Assembly: GCA_963844055.1 (NCBI GenBank)
Contig: CAWJMN010000001.1
Span: forward strand, 682,001 to 746,000
From: CAWJMN01 sp963844055
Lineage (GTDB): Bacteria; Planctomycetota; Planctomycetia; Pirellulales; Pirellulaceae
Length of the DNA: 64,000 nucleotides
Direction: 5' to 3'
Part shown: piece after piece, positions 9,598 through 17,983 of the stretch
Layout of the letters: each line of letters begins with the position of its first letter
How positions within the stretch are numbered: the stretch's first letter is position 1
Made by a program: the position numbers and the translations under genes
Notes under the pieces: model-generated
The model's database searches: none
What the model saw: only the letters and a program-made list of their open reading frames with translations
Told to the model about the DNA's origin: nothing

Positions 9598-9867
9598 GGT
9601 GGAAGGACCTGGTGCTAGGTTGGGACGAAAGGCGGGGCTTTGCAAGGCGGGAGGCCCTGTCAAAGCAACGAAGGCAGTGTGCTAAGGGGCCAGGATCACA
9701 TCATAAAGAACTTTCTGCCTCCCTCCAAGAAAATCTGGAGAGTGGCTGGCCAAAAATCCTTGCAAAAATGGGTGGGAGTCGCTATTTTTGCGGTCTATCC
9801 TGGCTGGTATTGGGGGTGTTGTGTTCAGGTGGACACGCCGGCAATCACGCAGGGTAGGGAGGTCTCG

Positions 9868-10341
9868 ATGAGTGCTGGTGCGTCCTATTGTCAAGATTGC
9901 GGTGTGGTGGCCGAGACCAAGTACGTCTCGTTCTATCAAAACATTGGCGCGCTGGTGATGCGATTTACCAAATCGGTAGATGGCTACTTTTGCAAGTCAT
10001 GCATTCACAAGCATTTTTGGCAAATGTCGGGGACGACGATCCTGCTCGGTTGGTGGGGAACGATTTCGTTCATCATCACGCCGTTCATTTTGATGAACAA
10101 TTTCTTCCGCTATCTGTTTTGCCTCGGGATGCCAGCCGTTCCAGCGGAAGCCCAGTACCTGCGAATGTCGGCAGGAGTACTGGACCAAATCGAGCCGTAC
10201 GGCGAAGAACTCTTTCGGCGAATTGCGGCCGGCGAAGATACTCATGCCGTTTTGCATGATGTGTCCAATCGCAGTGGCGTACCGATGCCACTGATCGCGA
10301 TTTTTATGCAAGAGGTGCTGAAGCAGCATCAACAGCAATGA
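9868..10341 (+). CDS. Small zinc-ribbon membrane protein, unknown function
   Basis: The protein has 157 residues. Two CxxC pairs (CQDC at about 8-11 and CKSC at about 42-45) suggest a zinc-binding head, followed by one or two hydrophobic segments (about 52-85, WGTISFIITPFILMNNFF) and a soluble helical C-terminus. The ATG at 9868 is preceded by GGGAGG at good spacing, which overrides earlier in-frame starts. I do not recognise a named family. It is convergent with the SRPBCC gene. Confidence 0.7.
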   Translation: MSAGASYCQDCGVVAETKYVSFYQNIGALVMRFTKSVDGYFCKSCIHKHFWQMSGTTILLGWWGTISFIITPFILMNNFFRYLFCLGMPAVPAEAQYLRMSAGVLDQIEPYGEELFRRIAAGEDTHAVLHDVSNRSGVPMPLIAIFMQEVLKQHQQQ

Positions 10342-10363
10342 TTGCCCCAGGACAGGCTGTTTT

Positions 10364-10807
10364 TTACCCAAGCAAAGAATGTAGGACGCCAAGCATTTTG
10401 GTCCAGCCTTCACCGACACGCACGGCAAAGTCTTTCCAATCGGGATGGAGTTCATGGGATAGCGTCAATTCGCAACCACGGGGAAGTGGTTGGATCTGAA
10501 GCGAAACCTTTGAAGTGTGGGGAAGGTTTTCGCGAACTCCCCAAGTGAAGTCGAGGCGATGAGGGCGCTCGATCAACAAGTATTCCCCCAAGTGATCGAT
10601 CTCTTTCCCTTGCCGCAAAACGACGAACGAGAATTTATGGCCCACCTGCGGATCAACTTCGATCCTTTGAACTTGCTCCTCCCTCAGGGCTGGACCAAAC
10701 ATCCAGCGACCTATGAGAGACGGATCAAGCCACGCATCAAACACGTGCTCGGCCGGGGCGGTGAAGCTCTGTATGACGGTGACAACAACAGGAGCGTTTT
10801 CGTTCAT
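10364..10807 (-). CDS. SRPBCC/AHSA1-like domain protein
   Basis: A START-like (SRPBCC) fold of the Aha1 C-terminal type, a family that binds hydrophobic ligands. The order of segments fits: VIQSFTAPAEHVFDAWLDPSLIGRWMFGP, a middle with EEQVQRIEVDPQVGHKFSFV, then LTLSHEL and GWTKMLGVLHSLL in the last helix. It has 147 residues from the ATG at 10807; an ATG at 10840 would add eleven residues. In many bacteria such genes sit beside an ArsR regulator; none is seen here. Confidence 0.85.
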   Translation of the reverse strand: MNENAPVVVTVIQSFTAPAEHVFDAWLDPSLIGRWMFGPALREEQVQRIEVDPQVGHKFSFVVLRQGKEIDHLGEYLLIERPHRLDFTWGVRENLPHTSKVSLQIQPLPRGCELTLSHELHPDWKDFAVRVGEGWTKMLGVLHSLLG

Positions 10808-10899
10808 GGTGGTTCTCTCGGTTTCTGGCATTATGGCCACAGGTCGCGTAAGCCGTCAGCCCCACCGGCCGAGATTTCCGAAAGAGCTAGGCATCTTTT

Positions 10900-11208
10900 G
10901 TGGATGATGTAACGGTTTGGGGAAATCGCCTCGAGGCCGGATTGTGGTGGGTGGTGGCCGTCGCGCTGGCGATTGGCGCATGTCGTGTGCCGCGGCGAGA
11001 GCGATTTCTGTGGGGACTGCAGGCGTTTGTGTTTGCCGTCTATGGGCTGTCTGACTTGATCGAATCCTATACGGGAGCTTGGTGGCAGCCGTGGTGGCTG
11101 CTGGTGATGAAGGGGGCATGCATAGTCACCTTCGTCCTGGCGATGGTTGGGTATTGGCGTCTGAAGAATACAGAGAAGAAGACGGCCAAAGAAGTGGACC
11201 CGCGATGA
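10900..11208 (+). CDS. Small membrane protein, unknown function
   Basis: The 102-residue protein starts with GTG and has about three hydrophobic segments (about 13-30, 36-55 and 63-85), with a charged C-terminal tail. The reading frame is open throughout and its codon use resembles that of the neighbours, but there is no recognised motif. The head-to-head spacing with the SRPBCC gene (93 bases) suggests divergent transcription. Confidence 0.5.
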   Translation: MDDVTVWGNRLEAGLWWVVAVALAIGACRVPRRERFLWGLQAFVFAVYGLSDLIESYTGAWWQPWWLLVMKGACIVTFVLAMVGYWRLKNTEKKTAKEVDPR

Positions 11209-11298
11209 TGGTGCAACCATCAAATGGCGTGGGGTTCGTAGGTTCAATTGTTTTGTAAAGCAGTGTTCGACATCTCTAGAGAAGAATTGGTGAGCTTC

Positions 11299-12165
11299 AT
11301 GCGACTTGGGAATGTAGTGCGATCGGTTTTGTGGATGTTGGTGGCGGCGCTGGTGTTCGCGGCAAATTTGCCTGCGATGGCGGGAGAGAAGGTCACTCAC
11401 CAGGACCCAACTTTCACACTGGATTTGCCTGATGGATTTGAAGAGGTGGCGGACCCCAGACAAGCTGGCCCCGATGCAATTTACTTTTTTGTTCGGGAAG
11501 ACGAAGGGGAACAAAATGGAAATTGTATCCTGATGATTGAAAAGATGCCGGGAACGATCTCTCGCCGAAGACTCGCGATGGAGAATTTTCCGAGAGGCTT
11601 TCAAGGCAATCTGTTCACGACCCAGTGGGACGGTTTTGAGATCAACGCTAACGCGATTGTCGAAGAAGCCAATGGCGAAAGGGTGATTACGTATAACGTT
11701 GAGATTCCCCTGAAGAAGAATGCGCTGATTGTTAGAGTGGCTGGGCATTCCAGCAAGGAAAAAATATTGCTTGAATTGCTCAAGGAAACGCTCGCAGGGC
11801 TCAAGGGAGAGACAAGCTGGTCCGTTGCCGATAAGGGAAAGCCACTCCTTGAACCATCTACCTCTGCAGTGAGTAGTGACGGCATGATCATGTCGGGTTC
11901 ATTTATCGACGCCAATCGAAATTTGATCCTTGGTGGAATCGCTCTATTTGTGCTGGTAGGCCTTGTGGGGCTTTTCTTCCTGTCACGCATGAGTCAAAAG
12001 GGAACCGTTTTTGCGATTGCCGTAGTCGTTTACATTGTCGGTGTTTCGGTAGGAATGCAAAAAGAGCAGTCCCGTGAAAGCCTTCTTTTTGCAGGTACGG
12101 CAAAAATGTTTGGGATTGCAGCAGGTGTGCTAGGGGTTGTTGATTTGGTGCGCAAGAGGAAGTGA
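11299..12165 (+). CDS. Exported protein with C-terminal membrane segments, unknown function
   Basis: The N-terminus is a signal peptide (about residues 1-30, ending AMAGE). The middle (about 30-195) looks like a soluble beta-rich domain with HQDPTFTLDLPDGFEE, and the C-terminal 80 residues hold three hydrophobic segments with a short basic end (LVRKRK). The length is 288 residues from the ATG at 11299. TTG and GTG codons upstream are weaker starts. It is followed 71 bases later by an acyl-carrier-like lipoprotein gene on the same strand. Confidence 0.65.
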   Translation: MRLGNVVRSVLWMLVAALVFAANLPAMAGEKVTHQDPTFTLDLPDGFEEVADPRQAGPDAIYFFVREDEGEQNGNCILMIEKMPGTISRRRLAMENFPRGFQGNLFTTQWDGFEINANAIVEEANGERVITYNVEIPLKKNALIVRVAGHSSKEKILLELLKETLAGLKGETSWSVADKGKPLLEPSTSAVSSDGMIMSGSFIDANRNLILGGIALFVLVGLVGLFFLSRMSQKGTVFAIAVVVYIVGVSVGMQKEQSRESLLFAGTAKMFGIAAGVLGVVDLVRKRK

Positions 12166-12236
12166 TTTCAAAACCAAGAAGTGTACCGAGTAGTTTGCAG
12201 TGTTGGTCTTGGCAGATTGCAGAAAGTGAATTGCGA

Positions 12237-12629
12237 ATGAACTGGAAATGGACTATCGGCTTTGTAGCGTGCCTAACTGCTTCCGTCGGATGCACAAAGC
12301 CATCAACAAGCGTAATGCCTGTGACAAACCCTTCGGCCGTTACTACGGCCAAGAAACATCCCACGCTGGAAAAGATCTCCACAATCATCGCCAATCAAAT
12401 GGGGGTGGATAAAGTAAAACTCCAGGGAACCACATCCCTAGCAGATTTAGGATGTGACGAACTTGACTATGTCGAGCTAATCATGGAGTTCGAAGATAAG
12501 TTCGACATTTCTATTTCCGACGAACGAGCTGAAGAACTGCTTGGGGCTAAGGATTGGAATCTGGGAATGAAAAATGTTACCCTTGCAAAACTTGCCAATA
12601 TGGTTGACGCTGAATTGTCTCGCCGTTGA
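12237..12629 (+). CDS. Acyl-carrier-protein-like lipoprotein lacking the attachment serine
   Basis: A hydrophobic leader ends in TASVGC, which fits a lipoprotein signal with Cys 19 as anchor. After a Thr/Ser-rich linker, residues 43-128 resemble an acyl carrier protein: HPTLEKISTIIANQMGV, then SLADLGCDELDYVELIMEF and FDISISDERAEELL. In true carriers the core is DSL, with serine carrying 4'-phosphopantetheine; here it is DEL, with Glu 75 in place of serine. It therefore cannot carry the normal prosthetic group, and it appears to be exported. Its role may be structural or protein-binding; I cannot name it. The start at 12237 gives 130 residues. Confidence 0.75.
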   Translation: MNWKWTIGFVACLTASVGCTKPSTSVMPVTNPSAVTTAKKHPTLEKISTIIANQMGVDKVKLQGTTSLADLGCDELDYVELIMEFEDKFDISISDERAEELLGAKDWNLGMKNVTLAKLANMVDAELSRR

Positions 12630-12759
12630 ACAACTTTAGGAGCCTAGGTGCGACGGAGCGAAACCACTCAAAAACTGATTCTGATACCATAGGCTTGTGC
12701 CATCCTAAATTGCCGTTTTAAATGTGGTTTCTGCCCCTCTAGTAGTGTTGAGGCCAAAG

Positions 12760-13410
12760 ATGAGCGACGAAAAAGAGAAGAAGGCTCTAGCCTCAATCAT
12801 TCAAGAGTTTTTTCCTGAGACTTGGCGGACGAACTTTATTAAGGTCGGCACTTTTTCGTCTCATTTGCTGAACATTATTACGGTGGCGGGCCTCGGCTTA
12901 ACGTTCGTTTCCAGTCTTGCCTATGCGATTGCCTACTCATTTCAATATGTCTGGAGTTTCGCTATTCCGCTGGTGCTGCTTGCTCCTAAGGGCATTCTTT
13001 TCAATATTGCAAGCAGGTATCCTCAAACGGATTTGCGATGGGGAACGCCTGAGTATCGCTCAGTGACAAAGAAGAGAGGAATAGAACTTATTACGCTTCT
13101 CTTTTCTCAACTTATCCTATTTGTCGGCGAACTGCTAACAATAATTATCTCCTGCACAGCAATGCATTCAGTTTCTGAGGAGATGAGGAAGAGTCTGGCA
13201 TCATTCATTCTTTTGATGGGTCTAAACCTCTTTTTATCGCATCTTCTGCTGATAAGCGCTGCTTTTCATGCTTTTGCTAGTGTGCTGGTTATGGGGATAG
13301 CCATTTTTGAAGCGCTAAACCCTCGTATCACCTCTAAAAAGGATTCTGATATATGCCTATCGGCAAATGACCCTAAAAATCCAGGCGAAAAGGTTTCGGA
13401 AATTCAGTAG
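12760..13410 (+). CDS. Polytopic membrane protein, unknown function
   Basis: The 216-residue protein has a charged N-terminus (MSDEKEKK) and four clear hydrophobic segments between about residues 35 and 185, then a polar C-terminal tail. A GAGG lies upstream of the ATG at 12760; a GTG at 12724 is a less likely start. It is the last of four plus-strand genes of unknown function between 10.9 and 13.4 kb. No family recognised. Confidence 0.6.
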   Translation: MSDEKEKKALASIIQEFFPETWRTNFIKVGTFSSHLLNIITVAGLGLTFVSSLAYAIAYSFQYVWSFAIPLVLLAPKGILFNIASRYPQTDLRWGTPEYRSVTKKRGIELITLLFSQLILFVGELLTIIISCTAMHSVSEEMRKSLASFILLMGLNLFLSHLLLISAAFHAFASVLVMGIAIFEALNPRITSKKDSDICLSANDPKNPGEKVSEIQ

Positions 13411-13451
13411 CCACGAAATGGACGAAGCCAAAATACATACAACTTTTAAGG

Positions 13452-14909
13452 CTAAGGCTTTTTGTTGCTGGTCAGTACCTGGAGTGAAATGGCAATTGCA
13501 CAGGCCGTAAAGCAAATCCCGTTGGCCGTTCGCATCGTCCAGGTTTCCCACGGCCAAGGGAAATGGAAGAAGGCAAAGTTAAGCGACCAGTAAAGCCATG
13601 TCGTGGCCAGCAAGGTGACCTGCAAAAAGCGGCCGGCAGGGCGGGATGCTTGGCCGGGGCGATTGATCCACCAGGCTAAAGCGACCGTGATGCAAAGGGG
13701 AACTACGAAGTAGTAGGCCCAGCCCCAAGGCTCGCCAATTTGCGGGGCCTTGTACACGAGCTCTCGCACCGTTTTCCCGGCGTAGGGAAGCATCGTAACC
13801 GGAAGCATCAGCCAGGCGGGCCAGTACCTGCCGCCGGCAATGGCGACGATCGGAATCAGGCCCAGGATCAACCCTTGATCATACAAGTCGCCAAGCATTC
13901 TTAGCGTCGGCTTTAGCATCGGTGGCGTAATGGGGGTGAGTACCTCAAACTCTTCATTCAGCAGCAGAGCCACATGCACAAATAGCAGTAATAGCTCTCC
14001 CGGAAACGAAAGGGAAACCTCCGGCACTTGCGAACCTACTTTGATCCGTGATCGGCAACTCCACAGGCCCAGTCCAAGCGCTGCCCCCAGCGTGAGGCCG
14101 AACGTGGTTTCCATCCAGTTCCACCAGTTGATGAGTGGATCCATGGCAGCCAGGCGTGGCGAATGAAAGAACTCCAGGTTCCACGCGTGAAAGGCTTGTA
14201 GTGATTGTCCCAGCGGAAAACCGACTATACCTCCTAAGATTCCCCACAGGCCCATCCGCAGCGCGAGACCATCCTTCTTTACCCACGAAGCGTACAGCAG
14301 TAAACCGGCCAGCGCTACCAAGTAGCCTCCCCAAACCTCGCGCCGTGGTTTAAGCGTTACGCTCGGTTCCCATTCCCAGTTGGCAGAAAAATAGATCCTG
14401 GGAAGAATGCGCTGGGACACATCGTACGGCTCGTTAAAAAGCCAGATCCCCAGTCCCCCTAGGCCGATCAGAAATAGCATCAGCAGTAGAAGTTCGCCCG
14501 CGCGATAGCGAACACCGCCTAGCCCGATACCTAAAAAGGCACCGCCAAACCCAATCCACAGGCCTCCCTTAATCGCCAGCCCCAACATGCCCCAGCCGAG
14601 CGCGTGCCAATTGCCAATGACAGGCGCGTTTTGAGTGAGGCCGATGGTTTGGCCGTACGTCATGCTGCCGCCAAAGCCAATCCCCACCGTACACCACGCA
14701 GCGGCGCGGGCGACGGCCAGCAGGCTCGCGTCTTTGCAGAAGAGGAGCGTTAGCGTCAAGCTCACCAGTAGGCCAGCCAGCATCGCGCCGGTTTCGTGGC
14801 CGTACTGGCCTCGAATTCCCCAGCCCAATCCACCGGCCATTGCCCCCAGCAGCATCGCCATCACGGCCGACGGGGTTTTCGATTCTCGCGAACTGTTTTC
14901 GATGCTCAT
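13452..14909 (-). CDS. Large polytopic membrane protein, unknown function
   Basis: The 485-residue protein is very hydrophobic, with roughly twelve or more membrane segments separated by short loops. Glycine-rich stretches such as GAMAGGLGWGIRGQYGHETG and FGGAFLGIGLGGVRYRAGE stand near the N-terminus and may be family-specific motifs. No transporter signature or catalytic motif is recognisable. It is convergent with the upstream plus-strand cluster and divergent from the PhnA-like gene. Confidence 0.7.
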   Translation of the reverse strand: MSIENSSRESKTPSAVMAMLLGAMAGGLGWGIRGQYGHETGAMLAGLLVSLTLTLLFCKDASLLAVARAAAWCTVGIGFGGSMTYGQTIGLTQNAPVIGNWHALGWGMLGLAIKGGLWIGFGGAFLGIGLGGVRYRAGELLLLMLFLIGLGGLGIWLFNEPYDVSQRILPRIYFSANWEWEPSVTLKPRREVWGGYLVALAGLLLYASWVKKDGLALRMGLWGILGGIVGFPLGQSLQAFHAWNLEFFHSPRLAAMDPLINWWNWMETTFGLTLGAALGLGLWSCRSRIKVGSQVPEVSLSFPGELLLLFVHVALLLNEEFEVLTPITPPMLKPTLRMLGDLYDQGLILGLIPIVAIAGGRYWPAWLMLPVTMLPYAGKTVRELVYKAPQIGEPWGWAYYFVVPLCITVALAWWINRPGQASRPAGRFLQVTLLATTWLYWSLNFAFFHFPWPWETWTMRTANGICFTACAIAISLQVLTSNKKP

Positions 14910-15070
14910 GGCCGCAGTTTAGTGGGGACCGACAGCCAAAAGAAGGTGCCCTGAAACAAGACGAAGTAGCAGGATGTGATATTCACCCACGGCAATCACG
15001 CCCGGCTATGGTAAAATCGCAAGCGAGGCCGAAGGAGCCTATTGTTTAGCCCCCCAGAAATGAGAGATGT

Positions 15071-15415
15071 ATGACTAGTTTGCCGCCGTGTCCCAAGTGT
15101 AAGTCGGAATACACCTATGAAGATGGGATCATGCTTGTCTGTCCGGAATGTGCGCACGAATGGGCCAAGGATTCCGCAGCGGCGCCGGCCGAGGATGGTC
15201 CACGCGTGGTACGCGATGCGGTGGGCAACGTGCTGGTCGATGGCGACACGGTGAAGGTGATCAAAGACCTAAAAGTGAAGGGCTCTTCCTTGGTGGTAAA
15301 GGTGGGAACCAAGGTGAAGGGGATCCGGATCGTAGAAGGGGACCATGACATCGACTGCAAGATCGATGGGATCGGCGCGATGCAGCTCAAGTCGGAGTTT
15401 GTGAAGAAGGCCTAG
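15071..15415 (+). CDS. phnA: PhnA/YjdM family zinc-ribbon protein
   Basis: The 114 residues match the full length of the PhnA (YjdM) family. The N-terminal zinc ribbon has CPKCKSEYTYEDG and LVCPECAHEW, with cysteines at about 7, 10, 24 and 27. The C-terminal beta domain includes VRDAVGNVLVDGDTVKVIKDLKVKGSS and KVGTKVKGIRIVEGDHDIDC, both highly conserved in the family. Despite the name, the family is not the phosphonoacetate hydrolase and its role is unclear. It ends four bases before the convergent NHL gene. Confidence 0.93.
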   Translation: MTSLPPCPKCKSEYTYEDGIMLVCPECAHEWAKDSAAAPAEDGPRVVRDAVGNVLVDGDTVKVIKDLKVKGSSLVVKVGTKVKGIRIVEGDHDIDCKIDGIGAMQLKSEFVKKA

Positions 15416-15419
15416 CCAC

Positions 15420-16436
15420 TTACCGGGCAGGGATTTCAAACTTTTGGATCCGCTGGTTGCCGGAATCCGCAATATACAGATGGCCTTGGCTGTCCATGGC
15501 CATCCCGTGCGGATGATCGAGTTGCCCCGGCTTTTCGCCCGCTTCCATGATGCCAAACAGGAATTTCCCATCAGGGGTAAAAGCCTGCACGCGATTGTTG
15601 AGGCTGCTCACCCAGATGCGGTTGTGCTTGTCGGCAAAGATGCCGATCGGGCCAAAAGTATTTTTCAGGTTGCCAAAGTTGTATTCGCCAAAGCCGCCGG
15701 GCTCATCCGTTTTGTTGCCCCAAGCAAGTAACGGCTTTCCTTCGGCAGTAAGTTGCTGAACTCGGCCCATCACCCCTTCGGTGGTGTAAAACAGCCCGCG
15801 CGAATCGAGCGTCAGGAAGTGCGGACCAGCAAAGCGGGACCCTGCGGGCTCCATGCCGCCGAATTCTCCCGGTTCGGTGCCGTGTTTACCCCAGCTGCCT
15901 AAGAATTTTCCATCGCGGGTGAAGTGCTGCACACGATGATTACACTGATCGGCCACGTAGAGGGTGCCGTCCGGATGCAATACAATTCCACCGGGCTGAT
16001 GGAATTCTCCTTCAGCAGTTCCTTTCTTGCCCCATTCGCGAAGGACCTCACCCTTTTCCGAATAGACGGCCATCTTGTGCTGGACCATGAACGAGACGTA
16101 GATCTGGCCCTCATCATCGACGGCCATCCCACCCAAGATGCAAGACTTGCGCGGCGGGGCATCGAGCGGAAAGTCAAAGCCGCTGAGGTATTTACCGTCG
16201 GCGGTGAACTTTTGCAGGCGAGAGTTGTTAAGGTCCGTGACATAGACCTCATCCTTGGCATTGATCGCGATGCTGATAGGAGAGAAAAACTCGCCGGGCT
16301 TGTCTCCCTTTTGGCCCCAAGTGGTTAGCAGCTTTGGCTGTGGCTCATCCGCTACTAACGTGGTCGCATCGATCCCACCGAGGACGCAGAGCCCCAAAAC
16401 GGCAAGGACCAGCAAGTGGCGTAAAGGGAACAGCAT
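15420..16436 (-). CDS. Exported NHL-repeat beta-propeller protein
   Basis: A signal peptide (about residues 1-24) precedes a six-bladed NHL-type propeller. The repeated blade pattern can be read at GEFFSPISIAINAKDEVYVT, GEFHQPGGIVLHPDGTLYVA, the GPHFLTLDSRGLFYT segment and GQLDHPHGMAMDSQGHLYIA, each ending in a short N-x-R-x-Q-x-F strand (for example SGNQRIQKFE). Such proteins bind other proteins or polysaccharides, and some are lyases or lactonases; no active site is identifiable. Its start lies 22 bases after the stop of the DUF1501 gene upstream, so it could be the third gene of the DUF1553-DUF1501 unit. Confidence 0.88.
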   Translation of the reverse strand: MLFPLRHLLVLAVLGLCVLGGIDATTLVADEPQPKLLTTWGQKGDKPGEFFSPISIAINAKDEVYVTDLNNSRLQKFTADGKYLSGFDFPLDAPPRKSCILGGMAVDDEGQIYVSFMVQHKMAVYSEKGEVLREWGKKGTAEGEFHQPGGIVLHPDGTLYVADQCNHRVQHFTRDGKFLGSWGKHGTEPGEFGGMEPAGSRFAGPHFLTLDSRGLFYTTEGVMGRVQQLTAEGKPLLAWGNKTDEPGGFGEYNFGNLKNTFGPIGIFADKHNRIWVSSLNNRVQAFTPDGKFLFGIMEAGEKPGQLDHPHGMAMDSQGHLYIADSGNQRIQKFEIPAR

Positions 16437-16457
16437 GCGACAGCATCCGTAGAAAAG

Positions 16458-17933
16458 TTAGGTGATGATCTCTTTGATCACGTGGCCGTGCACATCGGTC
16501 AGGCGGCGATCGATGCCACTGTGGCGAACGGTAAGCTTGGTATGGTCGATGCCGAGCAAATGCAAGATCGTCGCATGGATGTCGTACACTTCGGTCGGAT
16601 GGGCGCGGTCGAGTGGCTTGTAGCCAAACGCATCGCTTTCGCCGTAGGTAACGCCCCCTTTAATGCCACCGCCACATAGCCAATTCGAAAAGCAGTACGG
16701 ATTGTGATCGCGGCCCGTTCCCCCTTGGCTGCTAGGCATGCGGCCGAACTCGGTCGTCCACAAGATGATCGTATCGTCGAGCAGGCCACGCTGTTTCAAA
16801 TCCTTGATCAACCCTGAAGCTCCCTTGGCAAAACCGGCCGCCAGCGGGCCATGGTCGCGCTTCACATCTTCGTGTGAATCCCAGTTGCGGCGCGGGAAGC
16901 CGTTATCGTTGCCGCTCCAAATCTGAACAAAGCGTACTCCGCGTTCTAACAAGCGGCGAGCGGCCAAACATTTACGGCCGAAGTAGTCTTGCTCTTCGGG
17001 GATGTTGATCTCGGAAGGCCATACCTTGCCAGCAGGGGCCACGCCGTACATCTCCAGGGTTGCGGCTGTCTCTTGCGAGAAGTCGAGCGCCTCAGGAGCA
17101 GCCAGTTGCATGCCAGCCGCCAGTTCGTAACTGCGAATGCGAGCTTCGAGGCGATCATCTCCAGCACGCTCTTGCGCATGCATCCGATTGAGCTTTGACA
17201 GCAGCGAGCCGGCATCTTGTTCGGCATTCATCGAAATCTTGTCGCCGCGTGAATCACGGAACAGATCGGCGATGGGTGTTTTGCGGCCTGGGAAGACGGC
17301 CGTCCCCTGATGTTGGGCAGGCAGGAAGGCTGCATCCCAGTTTTTGGTGCCGTTGGAAGCGAGCCCGCGATGATCGGGCAGAACAACAAACGTGGGAAGG
17401 TTATCATTCATCGAGCCGAGGCCATAGCTGACCCAGCAGCCCATGCCGGGAAATCCAGGGCGATTAAAGCCGGTCGATTGCAGCAGCGTCCCTTGCGAGT
17501 GCACGCCGGTCTTACCAATCAGGTTATGAATCCACGCAATCTCGTCAACGACTTCTCCCATGTCGGAAACGATGCTGCTCAGCGGCTTGCCACATTGGCC
17601 GTACGGCTTAAAGTCCCAAACGGGGCGCATCCAAGGGCCGAGGCCATTTTGAAACGCCTCTACTGGCTCGCCAAAATCGCTCGTTTCGCCGTGGCGCTTC
17701 ACCAGTTCGGGCTTGAAGTCAAAGAGGTCTAGCGAGCTGGCCGCACCAGCCATGAACATCTGCACCACACGCTTTGCCTTGGGGGGATGGTGCAACACAC
17801 CGCCAAGTTTGCCAGGAGAGGCAGGTGTAGCGTGCGCGGTTTCACTCCCCAGCATTGCGGCCAAGGCAATGCCACCCAGGCCACCGCCACTTTGCCACAG
17901 GAAGTCACGACGTGAAGGAGTTTGATGTGTCAT
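16458..17933 (-). CDS. DUF1501 family protein paired with DUF1553 protein
   Basis: A second DUF1501 protein (491 residues). It has a twin-arginine-type leader, SRRDFLWQSGGGLGGIALAA, and family segments VQMFMAGAASSLDLFDFKPE, LLERGVRFVQIWSG, NWDSHEDVKRDHGP and TTEFGRMPSSQGGTGRDHNP followed by CGGGIKGGVTYGESD. The start at 17933 places the export signal at the N-terminus; a GTG at 17984 that touches the previous stop is possible. It follows the DUF1553 gene on the same strand, the standard planctomycete pairing, which suggests the two products act together outside the cytoplasm. Confidence 0.93.
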   Translation of the reverse strand: MTHQTPSRRDFLWQSGGGLGGIALAAMLGSETAHATPASPGKLGGVLHHPPKAKRVVQMFMAGAASSLDLFDFKPELVKRHGETSDFGEPVEAFQNGLGPWMRPVWDFKPYGQCGKPLSSIVSDMGEVVDEIAWIHNLIGKTGVHSQGTLLQSTGFNRPGFPGMGCWVSYGLGSMNDNLPTFVVLPDHRGLASNGTKNWDAAFLPAQHQGTAVFPGRKTPIADLFRDSRGDKISMNAEQDAGSLLSKLNRMHAQERAGDDRLEARIRSYELAAGMQLAAPEALDFSQETAATLEMYGVAPAGKVWPSEINIPEEQDYFGRKCLAARRLLERGVRFVQIWSGNDNGFPRRNWDSHEDVKRDHGPLAAGFAKGASGLIKDLKQRGLLDDTIILWTTEFGRMPSSQGGTGRDHNPYCFSNWLCGGGIKGGVTYGESDAFGYKPLDRAHPTEVYDIHATILHLLGIDHTKLTVRHSGIDRRLTDVHGHVIKEIIT

Positions 17934-17983
17934 GATCGAAAGTAACCGAGCTAGACTTCGGGAGGGACAAGTTTCCGCCAACA

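Noticed and set aside
10831..11748. Minus-strand open frame of 305 codons
   Set aside because: It covers two plus-strand genes with better starts and gives a His/Arg/Gln-rich product without any fold.
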